Assembly: GCA_002633025.1 (NCBI GenBank)
Contig: NMRB01001586.1
Coordinates: forward strand, 78,321 to 142,320
DNA length: 64,000 bases
Reading direction: 5' to 3'
Origin: Notospermus geniculatus
Taxonomy: Eukaryota; Nemertea; Pilidiophora; Heteronemertea; Lineidae
Shown: in pieces, positions 32,700-64,000 of the stretch
How positions within the stretch are numbered: the first letter of the stretch is position 1
How the letters are laid out: each line of letters starts with the position of its first letter
Translations under genes and position numbers: made by a program
Notes under the pieces: model-generated
What the model saw: only the letters and a program-made list of their open reading frames with translations
Told to the model about the DNA's origin: nothing
Databases searched by the model: none

Positions 32700-32860
32700 T
32701 ACCAGTAAGACCTTCGCTCTTACCAGTAACACCAATGCTGGTGCCAGTAACACCAATGCTGGTACCAGTAAAACCTAGGCTGATACCAGTAACACCATGA
32801 AGTTCATGCTACCAGTAACCCAATGCTGATCAGTAACACCAAGGCCCCTATGCTGATACA
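32700..32860. repeat. 21-bp minisatellite CCAGTAACACCAATGCTGGT
   Basis: Units of 21 bp built on CCAGTAACACCAATGCTGGT repeat several times and decay outward. The period is a multiple of three and would encode PVTPMLV heptads, but a TGA follows and the array lies beyond the poly(A) signal, so I treat it as non-coding. Confidence 0.8.
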
Positions 32861-33762
32861 AGTATTAGGGGTGAGAGCTAGTGGTGAATTATCAAGAGCA
32901 AATGAAAAAGGAGGATATCATTGACACTGAACATCCCTCATGAAATGAATACATGCCCCTCCCCCTCCCCAGAGCCCACTGCTGGTGTACTGGTTTGTGT
33001 CATCGTCAATCAACCACTTGAATTAATTTAATTAAAGGATAAAAGAATCCAAATGATTATCGTCCAGTCTCACATGCGCATGCTCTTGTATCCCCAACGC
33101 CTGGAGCGTTCACCATCTAGTAATAGAGAGATTCAGAAACTGAACGATAAAGGTAAACGATGCGACAATCACGTCATCACAGGACATTCAAATTCCAGCC
33201 CCAGAACAGACTTCCGAATGGACTAGTGTGACGTCTGAGCATTATTCATCTCTGGGCGCCTTGCTTTATTCGATAAATGAGGCAACACAATTGGTTGTCC
33301 TCAATCCAATGCCGTCTTGGCACGACAGAATACCGGTAGTTGAGTCACTAGATTCAGTTCGTGCGATTATACAGACTTTATTTGAATCCTAAGGTCATCT
33401 ACAGATGGCGTTCGAGGAACAGCTGACGGTGACCTACATGACCGACTGACTGAGCTCACGGATTCGGGAATATTCAGGAAACTTCGTGTTCGCTCTCTGT
33501 GTCGTGGCCACTCTGACCGTCGGATAATTATAGTACATGTAGTTGGAATTTTGGCCTCTACTCGCCAGGCCCGGGTCGCCAGGGCGTATAGACTCTGTTG
33601 TGTACTCGAACAGGGATTCTTGCTGGTTCTCTTCCTGGTTTTCCTGTTGTGGCAGTTTCGCTAAAACCTTTGGTAAAACTCATCCGTGCCATCTGGTTTT
33701 GATAGGACGAACTATCTGAAAGACTGAGCGATATTGGCGGGAATATCAAAAAAGCTACAAGA
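32861..33762. other. Intergenic DNA upstream of PIPOX
   Basis: No coding exon is supported. A degraded GAGATTCAGAAACTGAACGA near 33127 resembles the TIR family at 972 and 30509. No clear TATA box or initiator could be assigned to PIPOX. Confidence 0.4.
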
Positions 33763-36700
33763 ATGGTTCTCTACGATTGTGTTGTGGTTGGTGCCGGCAT
33801 AATGGGCAGCTGTACGGCTTGGCACCTTGCTAAACAAGGAAAGAAGACGTTACTTTTGGAACAGGTTTGTACCCTAATCCTTTGCATCATGGTCATGGCG
33901 GTGCTCCGCTGGACGCCGGGATGTCCGCCACGCCCGACGGACCCCCGCGCGAGGGTGTTGGCGGCAAAGACGGGAACCAGCCTACGCGACGAAGGCGACA
34001 GCCTGTCCTAGCACACGTGAAATACCCGCCTTCAGGGCCACAAGGTAAAGAATAAAGTATTGAAGGGCCCGAGGAATGAACTGTATGACGTCACGAAAAC
34101 TGATATCTCGTCCCCAGGGCACATATTACTTTATTCACGCGCGCCTTTAACTCTCTTCTTGTAGTTCTTTCTGCCCCATTCCCGAGGAAGTTCCAGCGGA
34201 CAGTCAAGAATCATTCGCAAAGCTTACAGCAAGGATTGCTATGCGCCCATGGTTTCAAGCTCCTACGATATGTGGAGAGAGATTGAAAACGAAAGCGGAG
34301 AGAAATTGCAGTTGTGAGTAAAAATTGTCTCAAACTAGAAGCAGCCCTGTCCACGCTTTACTTCATATTCACTTGTGGGTTTGTCGGACGACTGAGTTGG
34401 TCGCCCACTTTTGTGACAACAACTGACAGGCTTCGATTTGACCTACTGGGACAGATGCGATGAAAAGTCGTAAAAAGCCATTCCAACTGATGGTCTTCGC
34501 CCTTCAGCCTCCTTTCGTCACCGCACACAAGTAGGCTAGGCCTGTGCGGTGACGAAGGGCCCTGATTGCGTCAGGATCACTAACTGGTCAAAGAAGGATC
34601 AGTGAATTCCAATTTTTTCACTTTCAAGTGACTGTGGTTACCTTATCCTTGGTCTTGACGGCACTGACACCCCAAGCGGTGTTGAACTACGGAAGATGCG
34701 GTCCTGTCTTCAAAGGTTTAACTTCCCTCACGAAGACTTGAACAGTGACGAAATCACAGCCAGGTTTCCAATACTTCGATTCCCAACCGGCTACAGGGGC
34801 GTCCTCGATAAAGCTGCCGGAGTCCTCGTGGCGGAAAAATGTGTCAAAGTCGTTCAGGTATTTTAAAAGTTAGTAAATCTAAAGCCCCGGATCCGTATAT
34901 TTTGAGGGGATTGACCACAGCCGAATTGACGCGTTTAGCAATCCCCCCTTTCCTCACGTCTCTGTGTACCCTGGTCCGTCACTCTCCCAATTTCATGGGT
35001 GGGTGTAGGAATCTAGCGGCATCTGACAAAACCCCCGTCAAGAATGACTGGCCAACTTATTCCTGGGGTATAGGGTCGTTGTATTTTCCGTTTGACAGGA
35101 CTTGGCAAAAAAATACGGCTGTAAAATCCGGGATGGGACGAAAATGACCGAGCTGATTCCCGGAGGAATTACGACTGTCCGGACATCCAATGGAGACTTC
35201 CGAGCCAAGTCTGTGGTTTTGACGGCTGGTCCTTGGGCGAACAAGATACTCGAGAACATGGGAATCGTTCTACCTATTGTGGTGAGGATCAGCATTCATC
35301 GTTCCTGCTGCCGGGTCTGACGTAAGCCCACTAAAGTTGGTAGCATCCAAGATTGAGGACCAAAATTTGAACCTCCTTCTGAGAGAAGGCCAACGACTAA
35401 CTTGTCGTGAAGGGATGATGCCATTCGACCATGTCCGACACGAAACCCTTCGTGATTTTCGGGATTGAAGACACCGAATTTCCTCTTTCTTTCTAGCCTA
35501 AAAGAACTGCAATTATGTATTGGAAGTTAAAGGACCCAAAGCAACATTTAGCGAAGAATGGTTGTCCAAGCGTCGCTGTGCGTATTGAGGACGGACGCGG
35601 GTTCTTCTATATCACTCCTTCTCTCGAATACCCGGGCATGTGTAAGGTAACGACAAATAACTCATACATCTCATTAGGATTATCTACATGAGGTCAAAGT
35701 GACCAATGTCCGTCGGGAAATGGCGTAATCGGATTCACAAATGGTGTCAATTTCAAAGCGTGGACTAACTTCTGTCTTGCCTACATAAGGAGCCGCTTCA
35801 TTTGCGTGAGCGTCGTCTGCGTGTCGCCAGATGTCGCCCGATTGTGTTACATTTGTATTTGCATTTTAGGCATCATTCCATGACTACAGGGCAGACAAAC
35901 CAGAGTACTGCGATCCCGAAGACCGTAACTCGGATTCTACTGCCAGATTCATTGATGACGTCTCGGCGTTCATCAGGAGAAATGTCCCCGGTCTGGAGGA
36001 TAAACCGTCGATTATAGAATATTGCATGTACTCAGTGAGTCTCCTAATCCGTCAGGGATTTAGACCTCCCTTATAAGGCGAAATTTTTCGCATCTCCTTA
36101 TGCCAGGTGGCGCACACATTCGGTACTTTTCGTGAACGACGCAACGTAGTTGGTGCTGAGGGCGAAGCTTATAAGACTGGCGGGAACAGTGCAAAATGGT
36201 GGGAATACAATCATGTTATTGCTGGGCTGTCAGATCAGGCGCGTATCCAAGGGGGGACGCATCCGGCGCACGCCTCCTTCGGCCAAAAATCTGTAACGTT
36301 GACCGAGAAATTCTGAAATTTGGAGCAGCTGCAAATAATTGAAATTCACCGCAGATTTCAATGTTTCTAGCACAGTGCGCCCCCTCTTTTCCGAAATTGT
36401 GGATCCGCCCCTGCTGTCAGATATGTTCTCCTCAATTACAGGAATCTCCCGACAGAGATTATGTCCTCGACGCTCATCCAAATCACAGGAACATCTTCAT
36501 CGCCACAGGATTCTCTGGTAAATCAAATAGAGGCCCGCTCCGTTTATCACTCCCCGACCGGGAATCATGTTCTTGCCAAACACCAGATTCTCTCATGGAA
36601 CCTAAAGTTGCAGTCGTGGTGCCGTCTTTTTGCAGGCACCAAAGAAGAACCTAACGGGTTGAATTTTTTTGCACTTTATTGCCGATGATCACCGGAATAC

Positions 36701-38056
36701 TTTTCGTGAACGACGCATCGTAGTTGGTGCTTATAGTAGGGGAGCCAAGCACGAAAAATAGTGAATAAGGTTGCACAAAAAGATATACAATTGCTGTTAA
36801 AATTTTTTGGTAGGTATATCTGTTCTACATAAGAATTGGGAGGACTGCTCGGTCATCTCTCTTGCGAACTCCTGTTATGGACCCTTTTATAGTTTGCTAC
36901 TGACTTTATCATTGGGCTGATGGACTCGATTTTGTACAGGGGCGGAGGAACCAATGTACAGCTATCTTCTGAATGGTTGGGTTTAGACCCTATAAATGTA
37001 TTACTAACAGATAGAAATATGGGGACAGTGAATCAAATAAACATGGTCTTATATATTTTCAGCTGCTACATTCACCTTATTTTATACCTCCATGCTACAT
37101 TGCAGTTTTAATGTAAAATTACACATATCGGACCAAATACCCCAAAAGTGATTTCCACTTGCCAAAAGCAATTAAGAACATCCTTGGCTGATTCAGAGGC
37201 ACCATACTTCTATCTGTTGGTAAAACATTTATAGAGTCTAAACCCAACCATTCAGAAGTTAGCTGTACATTGGTTTCCATGCCCCTGTACAAAACCAAGT
37301 CCACCAGTCCAATGATAAAGTCAGTAGCAAACTATAAAATGGTCCATAACAGGAGTTCGCAAGAGAGATGACCGAGCAGTCCTCCCAATTCTTATTTAGA
37401 ACAGATGTACCTACCAAAAAATGTTAACAGCAATTGTATATCTGTTTGTGCAACCTCCAACCCTTATTTTGCACAATTCTGGCCTTTGGCTCCCCTACTA
37501 TTAGGGCGTAAGCTTATAAGACTGGCGGGAACAGTGCAAAATGGTGGGAATACAATCATGTTATTGCAGGGCTGTCAGATCAGGCGCGTATCCAAGGGGG
37601 GACGCATCCGGCGCACGCCTCCTTCGGCCAAAAATCTGTAACGTTGACCGAGAAATTCTGAAATTTGGAGCAAATAATTGAAATTCACCGCAGATTTCAA
37701 TGTTTCTAGCACAGTGCGCCCCCTCTGTTCCGAAATTGTGGATCCGCCCCTGCTGTCAGATACACGTTTCTCTCAATTACAGAAGAACCTATAACGGGTT
37801 AAAGAAGAACCTAACGGGTTGAAATATTTTGCACTTTATTGCCGATGATCACCGGAATGCTGTGTGTCCCTGCCCCTCAGAGGGGGATACAATAAGATGA
37901 TAACATATCTTTTGTTCTTTTGTAGGTCATGGTTTCAAGCTCGGTCCAGCAGTTGGGAAGGTGATGGCGGAGTTAGCGACCGGCCAGCAGCCAAGCCACG
38001 ATTTATCACATTTCAAAATTTCGCGGTTTTTGAACAAGACCAAAGCCAAATTATGA
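33763..38056 (+). CDS. PIPOX: Peroxisomal sarcosine/pipecolate oxidase
   Basis: Eight exons: 33763-33864, 34165-34313, 34629-34857, 35099-35281, 35497-35646, 35870-36034, 36442-36517, 37926-38056; all junctions are GT-AG and in phase. The protein is 394 residues (vertebrate PIPOX is about 390). It is a FAD enzyme oxidising sarcosine, L-pipecolate and related secondary amines, releasing hydrogen peroxide in peroxisomes. The N-terminus has the dinucleotide fold [29 protein letters not shown] follows in exon 2. EYCMYS at the end of exon 6 carries the cysteine (about residue 323) expected to bind FAD covalently. [19 protein letters not shown] is the C-terminal FAD motif. The last residues, AKL, are a PTS1 peroxisomal signal. 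Intron 7 is swollen by a duplication and a foldback transposon. Confidence 0.95.
36166..37781. repeat. Intron duplication in PIPOX (36166-36440 and 37507-37781)
   Basis: About 275 bp before exon 7, from AGCTTATAAGACTGGCGGGA to the acceptor CTCAATTACAG, reappear in intron 7 with few changes. The second copy ends at the same acceptor but is followed by AAGAACC... rather than exon 7, so it is a decoy 3' splice site. AAGAAGAACCTAACGGGTTG and TTTTCGTGAACGACGCA pieces are also repeated (36120, 36648, 36700, 37800). Confidence 0.8.
36733..37501. mobile_element. 769-bp foldback with ~360-bp arms
   Basis: ATAGTAGGGGAGCCAA at 36733 is inverted to 37501. Long arms share GGAGGACTGCTCGGTCATCT and AATGGTTGGGTTTAGACTC-like stretches. 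Near-identical short peptides on both strands (NVQLxSEWLGLD) come from the arms. It lies in PIPOX intron 7, inside the duplicated segment. It has no recognisable transposase, but the conserved arm frames could be remnants of one. Confidence 0.8.
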
Positions 38057-38091
38057 GCCTTGGCGGCCTGAAGTAGAAATACCCTCAGTGC

Positions 38092-38151
38092 AATAAATAA
38101 TGAAAATGCCGAATCCCTGCCAAGTTGACTTGAGTTTTCGGATACAATAAA
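38092..38151 (+). terminator. PIPOX polyadenylation signals
   Basis: AATAAA occurs at 38092-38097 and 38146-38151, 36 and 90 nt after the TGA at 38054-38056. Either could be used. Confidence 0.6.
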
Positions 38152-38249
38152 ATATCATTATTGTCACGTATAAGGCCTGTCAGATAGTCTATGCATGGGA
38201 TTAAAATCTTACACCTATTAAGTGTTGTCATTCATTATATCTGATAATG

Positions 38250-39300
38250 ATAATGACCAGTACGTCGGACGTCGGTACGTCAGTACGTCGGACAGACCAT
38301 GTGTTTCCGGAGAAGGATGAACAACCACAAATCCAACATCCGGCGGGGGATAGAGGATGAGCGTGACTGCTCATTACTCTATACCCATTTTAAACTGCCA
38401 GGACATTCTATCAAGGACCTGATGTTCACCATTCTGGAGACATGTTCAGATGACACGACCCTCCTCAGTACAGAGTTGAAATGGATGTGGACCCTTAAAA
38501 CTATCACCCCCTCAGGCCTCAACACTAGGTCCTGAGTTTCTGATAACCTCGCAGCTTCCCCTTAGTGTCAGAGCCAAAAACATTTGGCATGGGGCCCCAG
38601 ATGGGGTCCTTTCACCCCCTCTTTTCTTTTAATAGGGTCGTTGCTTTGGAAGACTGTAGCTCAGGCCGGGGGACAGGGGTCCTTTTTCTAGGCCTTGTCT
38701 TCCATTGCTCTTCTCCTATTTTGTTCGCTGGTCAGTGCTTTTCAACCCCTCTTTTCCCATTAGTAGACCCTTTTCCTTGGAGGACAGGGTTCCTCTTTTT
38801 TAGGCCTTTGTCTTCGTCCATGGTCTGTTTCTAAATTTTCGTTGGTCAGGTTTTGTAGGTGCTGTTCACCTAGGCTTTCTTTCTTTACTGTTGCCCCTTC
38901 ATTTCTTATTATCTCTTTCTTCATTTCTTTTTCTAGGCCTAATTTTTTATCACTTCCTCATTCATTTGTTTAATATAAATTACTCTTACTATAGTCTTGG
39001 GGTATTGTACTGTTAGTATAATTATACTGTTAGTTTAATTCCTCCAAGCTACAATGTATATTATACACCCTTCCTTTCAGCCTATTCAAGCCTTACATTC
39101 ACTAATTACATTTCTGTTAGGTTGAGCAACCACTTTTTGGGGCTTGTATTCTTTCCTTAATTGCTGTCACGTCCTGTTTGGATGGGATACTTCTAATCTA
39201 CATTTGGGTTTCAGCTCAGACTGTTCTAGAGTTTCGGATTGTAAAGTTCCAGCCTGAAGAAGACCCCGGTTGGGGTCGAAAATTCGCAAACACTCTGGAA
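38250..39300 (+). mobile_element. Penelope-like element 3' end, GIY-YIG remnant
   Basis: The frame from about 38284 to 38535 reads YVGQT, RRRMNNHKSNIRRG, LYTHFKLPGHS, TILETC and LKWMWTLKT...PSGLN. This is the C-terminal GIY-YIG endonuclease of PLEs. The reverse transcriptase is missing and a short duplication of GTACGTCGGACG sits just upstream, so it is a dead fragment. The 3' region ends with CCTGAAGAAGACCCCGGTTG and GGTCGAAAATTCGCAAA at about 39253-39291, which ties the 1,162-bp array and other tails in this window to PLEs. Confidence 0.8.
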
Positions 39301-39585
39301 ATTGCCTTTTCATTTATCATATATTGTGTGTCAATTTTTGTGCTTTTCTCCTCTTTGGTCATTCATTATATCGGTACGGTATAGCCTAGGGACTGAAAAA
39401 CACAGCCACATCGGTAGGCCTATAGGGCCTACTTCAATGGCGCAATGATGATAAGGGCCGATGATCCGCGAGGCGAAGCAGGAGGAAACCTCAGCTACCA
39501 GAAATAAGAAGTGGCAAAACTAGTGGACTGGGCCCAGCCGCATGTAAAAACTCGTTCTCAGTAATGATGCTGGTTGTGTAGAATT

Positions 39586-39731
39586 CAGGGCCGTATTTAG
39601 GCCTAACTTTTTGGTCCAGGGGGCAGAAGACGTACCTCTTTGCCATTTTCCCCCCAAAATCCGCATGAAACACGTTTTTCGGTTGGCTCTGGGGGGCAAC
39701 TGCCCCCCTCGCTCCCTTAAATACGGCCCTG
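39586..39731. mobile_element. MITE with CAGGGCCGTATTTA ends
   Basis: CAGGGCCGTATTTA at 39586 is inverted to 39731 (TAAATACGGCCCTG); GAATTC borders both sides. The interior has GGGGGCA motifs facing each other (GGTCCAGGGGGCAGAAG, GGGGGGCAACTGCCCCCC). hAT-like ends are a guess. Confidence 0.8.
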
Positions 39732-40255
39732 GAATTCTTTAGGCCCTATCATTTTTCTTTCTACCAAACATTATAAACTTTGTAGGCTATCCAGGAACGG
39801 TTTGTCTTGATATAATTTAGGCCCGCCCGCCGGATGAGTTGGACCAGCCTAGTGTAGACTGACCTCTTATTGGGGTTTCGAATGGATTTTCGGTCGTAGG
39901 CCTTATTTGGCATAATGACGTGTGATCTATGAATAAATGCATTCCATTATAGTATTTCCGGGATTTTCCTGGAATGCTTCATGGAAATGACCTATGACAT
40001 TCATAAATTGGTGAATGAATACCTGAATTGCAAACGTGTTAACACCCTTAGATATATAGTGCACAGAATATCTACACCAGTAACCTGTACTATAGTGAAA
40101 AGTGAACTGTTTAATGCAAATTATTCATTTCTGTTCGGTTTTCAACGTTTTTACGAAAAGAAAAAAATGATTACTCGAGAATTTTGATTCCGGCTAATTT
40201 GCAACGTAGTGCGCATTAATTCACCGGACTACATTTCATCTTCCTCTCACCGGTG

Positions 40256-40268
40256 GCCGCCATCTTGG
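40256..40268 (-). promoter_or_regulatory. YY1-type site in clathrin 5' UTR/promoter
   Basis: GCCGCCATCTTGG is the complement of the YY1 consensus CCAAGATGGCGGC. It lies 114 bp before the clathrin ATG. YY1 sites of this type sit near transcription starts of housekeeping genes. Pyrimidine-rich CATCTTCCTCTC just upstream could be the initiator. No TATA box is seen. Confidence 0.45.
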
Positions 40269-40381
40269 TTGAGTTGGAGGTTCACACGTCGGAATAAAAA
40301 GCCACCGGGGCACCGGTTTTGTTCATTTTTCATCGCAGTAACCACAAGTAATATCGAGAAGAATATATCAAGAGACATAAA

Positions 40382-61333
<20,952 letters not shown>

Positions 61334-61392
61334 ATAAAGCCAAGGACAAGATATCTCATTATGAATCTACATATCAGGAGGCATCAGGTTGA

Positions 61393-61398
61393 AATAAA
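61393..61398 (+). terminator. Clathrin polyadenylation signal
   Basis: AATAAA lies 60 nt after the TAA stop. Another AATAAA overlaps the stop itself (about 61332). The copy at 62830-62835 belongs to the duplicated 3' end. Confidence 0.7.
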
Positions 61399-61431
61399 AG
61401 AGACCATAGTTCTCAGGGATTTCATTCACAG

Positions 61432-62770
61432 CACTGCAGTTCTATCTGGATTTCAAGCCATTGCTACTCAATGACCTGTTGCTGGTGTTAACACCAAGAA
61501 TGGACCACACGCGTGCCGTCTCTTTCTTCGCTAAGCTGAATCAGATACCACTTGTGAAGCCTTATCTGCGCTCAGTCCAGAACAATAACAATAAAGCTAT
61601 CAATGAGGCGTTGAACAATTTACTGATTGAAGAGGAGGACTATCAGGGCTTACGGAGTAGCATCGACGGATTCGATAACTTCGACAATATCGCATTGGCA
61701 CAGAAGATGGAGACACACGAGTTAATTGAATTCCGTCGTATTGCTGCGTATTTATACAAGGGTAACAACAGATGGAAACAGTCAGTGGATCTGTGCAAAA
61801 AGGATAAGTTATTCAAGGTGGGTTGGTTACTTTCAACGGGTAGATTACCCTGCCACCTGCGTCTAAACCTTGTCTTGCTCTGGCCCAATGGGTGTGTTCA
61901 TTCTTGAAGTGACAAACTCTTTTAATGCTTCATTATAACTTAGAGAATGTCTTTGGCTGAAAATTTCTTCAAGGCAATGTCTTTATTTTCAGGATGCGAT
62001 GCAGTACGCCTGTGAATCACGGAATGTTGAGATAGCAGAGGAGCTGATCGCATGGTTCTTAGATCAGAATAATCCTGAGTGTTTTGCAGCATGTCTTTTC
62101 GCTTGTTATGATCTTCTGAGGCCAGATGTAATATTAGAATTGGCCTGGAGACATAATATCATGGACTTCACCATGCCTTACATGATTCAAGTCATGAGAG
62201 AGTACATCACAAAGGTTTGTTGACTTGGTATCATAGTCTTGAGTGTTTTCAGTGCTGTTGTGTGCCAGGTTTTGATGTCACAGGAATGACTGTGGCGTTG
62301 GCGGCACTTTTCCCCATGTTAGTTGCTAGTAGTTGGGCTGTTGTTAGTAGTGGGGTCATCATCTCATGAGGTTCGATTCTTCAGTTGTCTTCCTCTCCCT
62401 GCTGTAATAGCCATTTAATGAATTCCTCTTTTTAGGTGGACAAACTTGAACAGTCAGAAGCAATCCGTAGTGAAGTTGAACAAAAGGCCGAGGAAAAACC
62501 ACTTGTCTTCGGTAAGTTAGTTCAAATTCACCATATTGTGAGATTTCTCCATAAGTGATGACCTGTTTGTGTCGGTAACCCTTGTAGTGGATGATAATAG
62601 TAAGTGGTCATGATTCCATTCCAGTTGAACCTCAGTTGATGTTGACGCAAGGGCCATCCATGGCAGGAATGCCTGCCGCCCCACAACCAGGATATCAAGT
62701 CCCACAGCCAGGATTCCAGGCACCTCCTGCTGGATACCCCGGGGCTATGCCAGGTTATGGAGGCATGTAA
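61432..62770 (+). pseudogene. CLTC: Duplicated clathrin 3' exons (partial copy)
   Basis: Exon copies at 61432-61817, 61993-62214, 62436-62511 and 62625-62770 repeat exons 24b-27 with intact frames and splice sites. Coding differences are mostly silent; the last exon has V for G at its first codon and lacks two residues (MPAAPQ instead of MPVPAAPQ). It has no start, and no donor in the first copy leads into it, although its first acceptor-like CATTCACAG is usable. It is either a real 3' partial duplication or the second haplotype assembled in tandem. Confidence 0.8.
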
Positions 62771-62867
62771 ATATAGCCAAGGACAAGATATCTCATTATG
62801 AATCTACATATCAGGAGGCATCAGGTTGAAATAAAAGAGACCATAGTTCTCAGGGATTTCATTCACA

Positions 62868-64000
62868 CAAAGGATTCTTGGATCGGTGATTTCGGTCTGG
62901 CTGTTAGCTGCTGTGATTGGTCTTGAGATGGGTCGAAGGAACCAGAATTCAATGAGATACGTATGAATGTGTAGGTTTTACATTTGGATACAAGAAGCAA
63001 ATGGTGCCTATCTCTTTTAAATAGGATGGAAATAGAACCAGCATGTCAGTGATGGGCCAGTGTTTGAGGTCAGAGGAGGGTACAATCTGTGCTGATGATC
63101 TTTTCCATGGAAAAGCTGGGCCTTGTTGGTTGGAAAAGCTAGGCCTTGCTCTTGGTTTCAACTCCCAAGATCTGCCAAGAATTCAAGTAGTGACCTGGTG
63201 CCTTTTGATTCGTGGATACCCGCTGGAAAATCTCTAGCAATTCCATTGAATTATCATAAAGATAAATGAGTCATTCCTATTGTCATAGTAAATAAAGAAA
63301 GAATAACTTATGTATGATTTAGCTCTCTATACAGTTTGTGTTTTCATGTGCTGTAATTGTGCTTTTCCTTCACTTCTGACTACTCTTGGAATGGTGGAGC
63401 AAGCCAGGAGTCTGATATATTAACATCAGCTTTCGCTTCAGCTGTACCCATCCTCATAAAATAACCACTTCAGTTCATCCAATGTCATTACTTGTGCTGG
63501 ATGGTAAAGGGGCTTGGGTCCCCAAGTGGATATAAATGTACATGTATATCTGGACATGGGGCTTCCTCTTGTTGTGGTCATAGTAACCAGTAGCTATTTT
63601 CTAGACCAAGTGGCTATTTAGAAGAATGAATTTCTCTCAAATTTTCCAGTGCTGTTCTAAGTATCCGATGTATTTGAACGATTGACACTGATGGCCACAT
63701 TATTCATGGAAGCCCTGTAGGACATACCTGTGCTTCAGAGTAGACTTGCATACCCCTTTGTGAAGTTCCAAAACCTTGCTTTCGTGTTAGCTGCGGTTTG
63801 ATTGGGTGAAGATGATTGGCTTGACTCATTATCCAAGCGGTGGTCGCAAAACAGTGACTTGTTAATAGTGTTCACCAATGTAGATTCGGTCTTTGGCAGA
63901 TTGTTGTTACTTGTAGATAGGCTACACTCTCGACTGTCATAAGGTTATCTGTGTACAAAAAGGCCACAACTAGGAAAGAATCTGTTTTAACTTCTGACTA
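62868..64000. other. Downstream of clathrin, no gene seen
   Basis: No supported exon, RNA gene or clear transposon in this stretch. A local repeat (GGAAAAGCTGGGCCTTGTTG followed by GGAAAAGCTAGGCCTTGCTC, 63110-63155) is the only structure noted. Confidence 0.5.

Overview
The window is eukaryotic nuclear DNA from a bilaterian animal, most likely a marine invertebrate. Genes are split by GT-AG introns and polyadenylation signals are AATAAA. There are Penelope-like retroelement (PLE) remains with a GIY-YIG tail, tRNA-derived SINEs, and a very dense, nested set of small inverted-repeat DNA transposons. I cannot name the species: mollusc, echinoderm, hemichordate or cephalochordate would all fit. 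Isolated N bases at 6810, 16832, 29994 and 32102 look like collapsed assembly gaps, so order and spacing across them are not secure.

Layout. 1-7.9 kb is gene-poor: a cluster of short TIR elements, then a 1,162-bp head-to-tail tandem array (4268-6809) carrying a PLE-type 3' signature. About 7.93-15.53 kb and 20.49-27.82 kb are two copies of one ~7.5-kb segmental duplication. Comparing them gives empty and filled sites for several transposon insertions (9-bp, TA and 21-bp target duplications). Between them lie a second piece of the 1,162-bp array (15663-17003), a SINE and one convincing orphan exon. 28.9-29.7 kb holds a small two-exon minus-strand gene of unknown function that lacks a long ATG-started ORF and is easy to miss. 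31.3-32.6 kb has a lin-28-like cold-shock exon and the 3' end of an unrecognised gene.

33.76-38.06 kb is a complete eight-exon peroxisomal sarcosine/pipecolate oxidase gene (PIPOX). 38.25-39.3 kb is a decayed PLE 3' end. 40.38-61.33 kb is the clathrin heavy chain gene, 27 coding blocks in 26 segments separated by introns, conceptually about 1,684 residues. Its last blocks are tandemly duplicated (61.43-62.87 kb).

The named genes are ordinary cell-biology genes (vesicle coat, peroxisomal amine oxidation, translational control) with no sign of working as a cluster. The notable points are: the layered transposon record; two 9-bp-TSD insertions carrying exon-like pieces; a hammerhead-like fold in the PLE-type array; and three frame disruptions in clathrin, one exactly at the breakpoint of its 3' tandem duplication.
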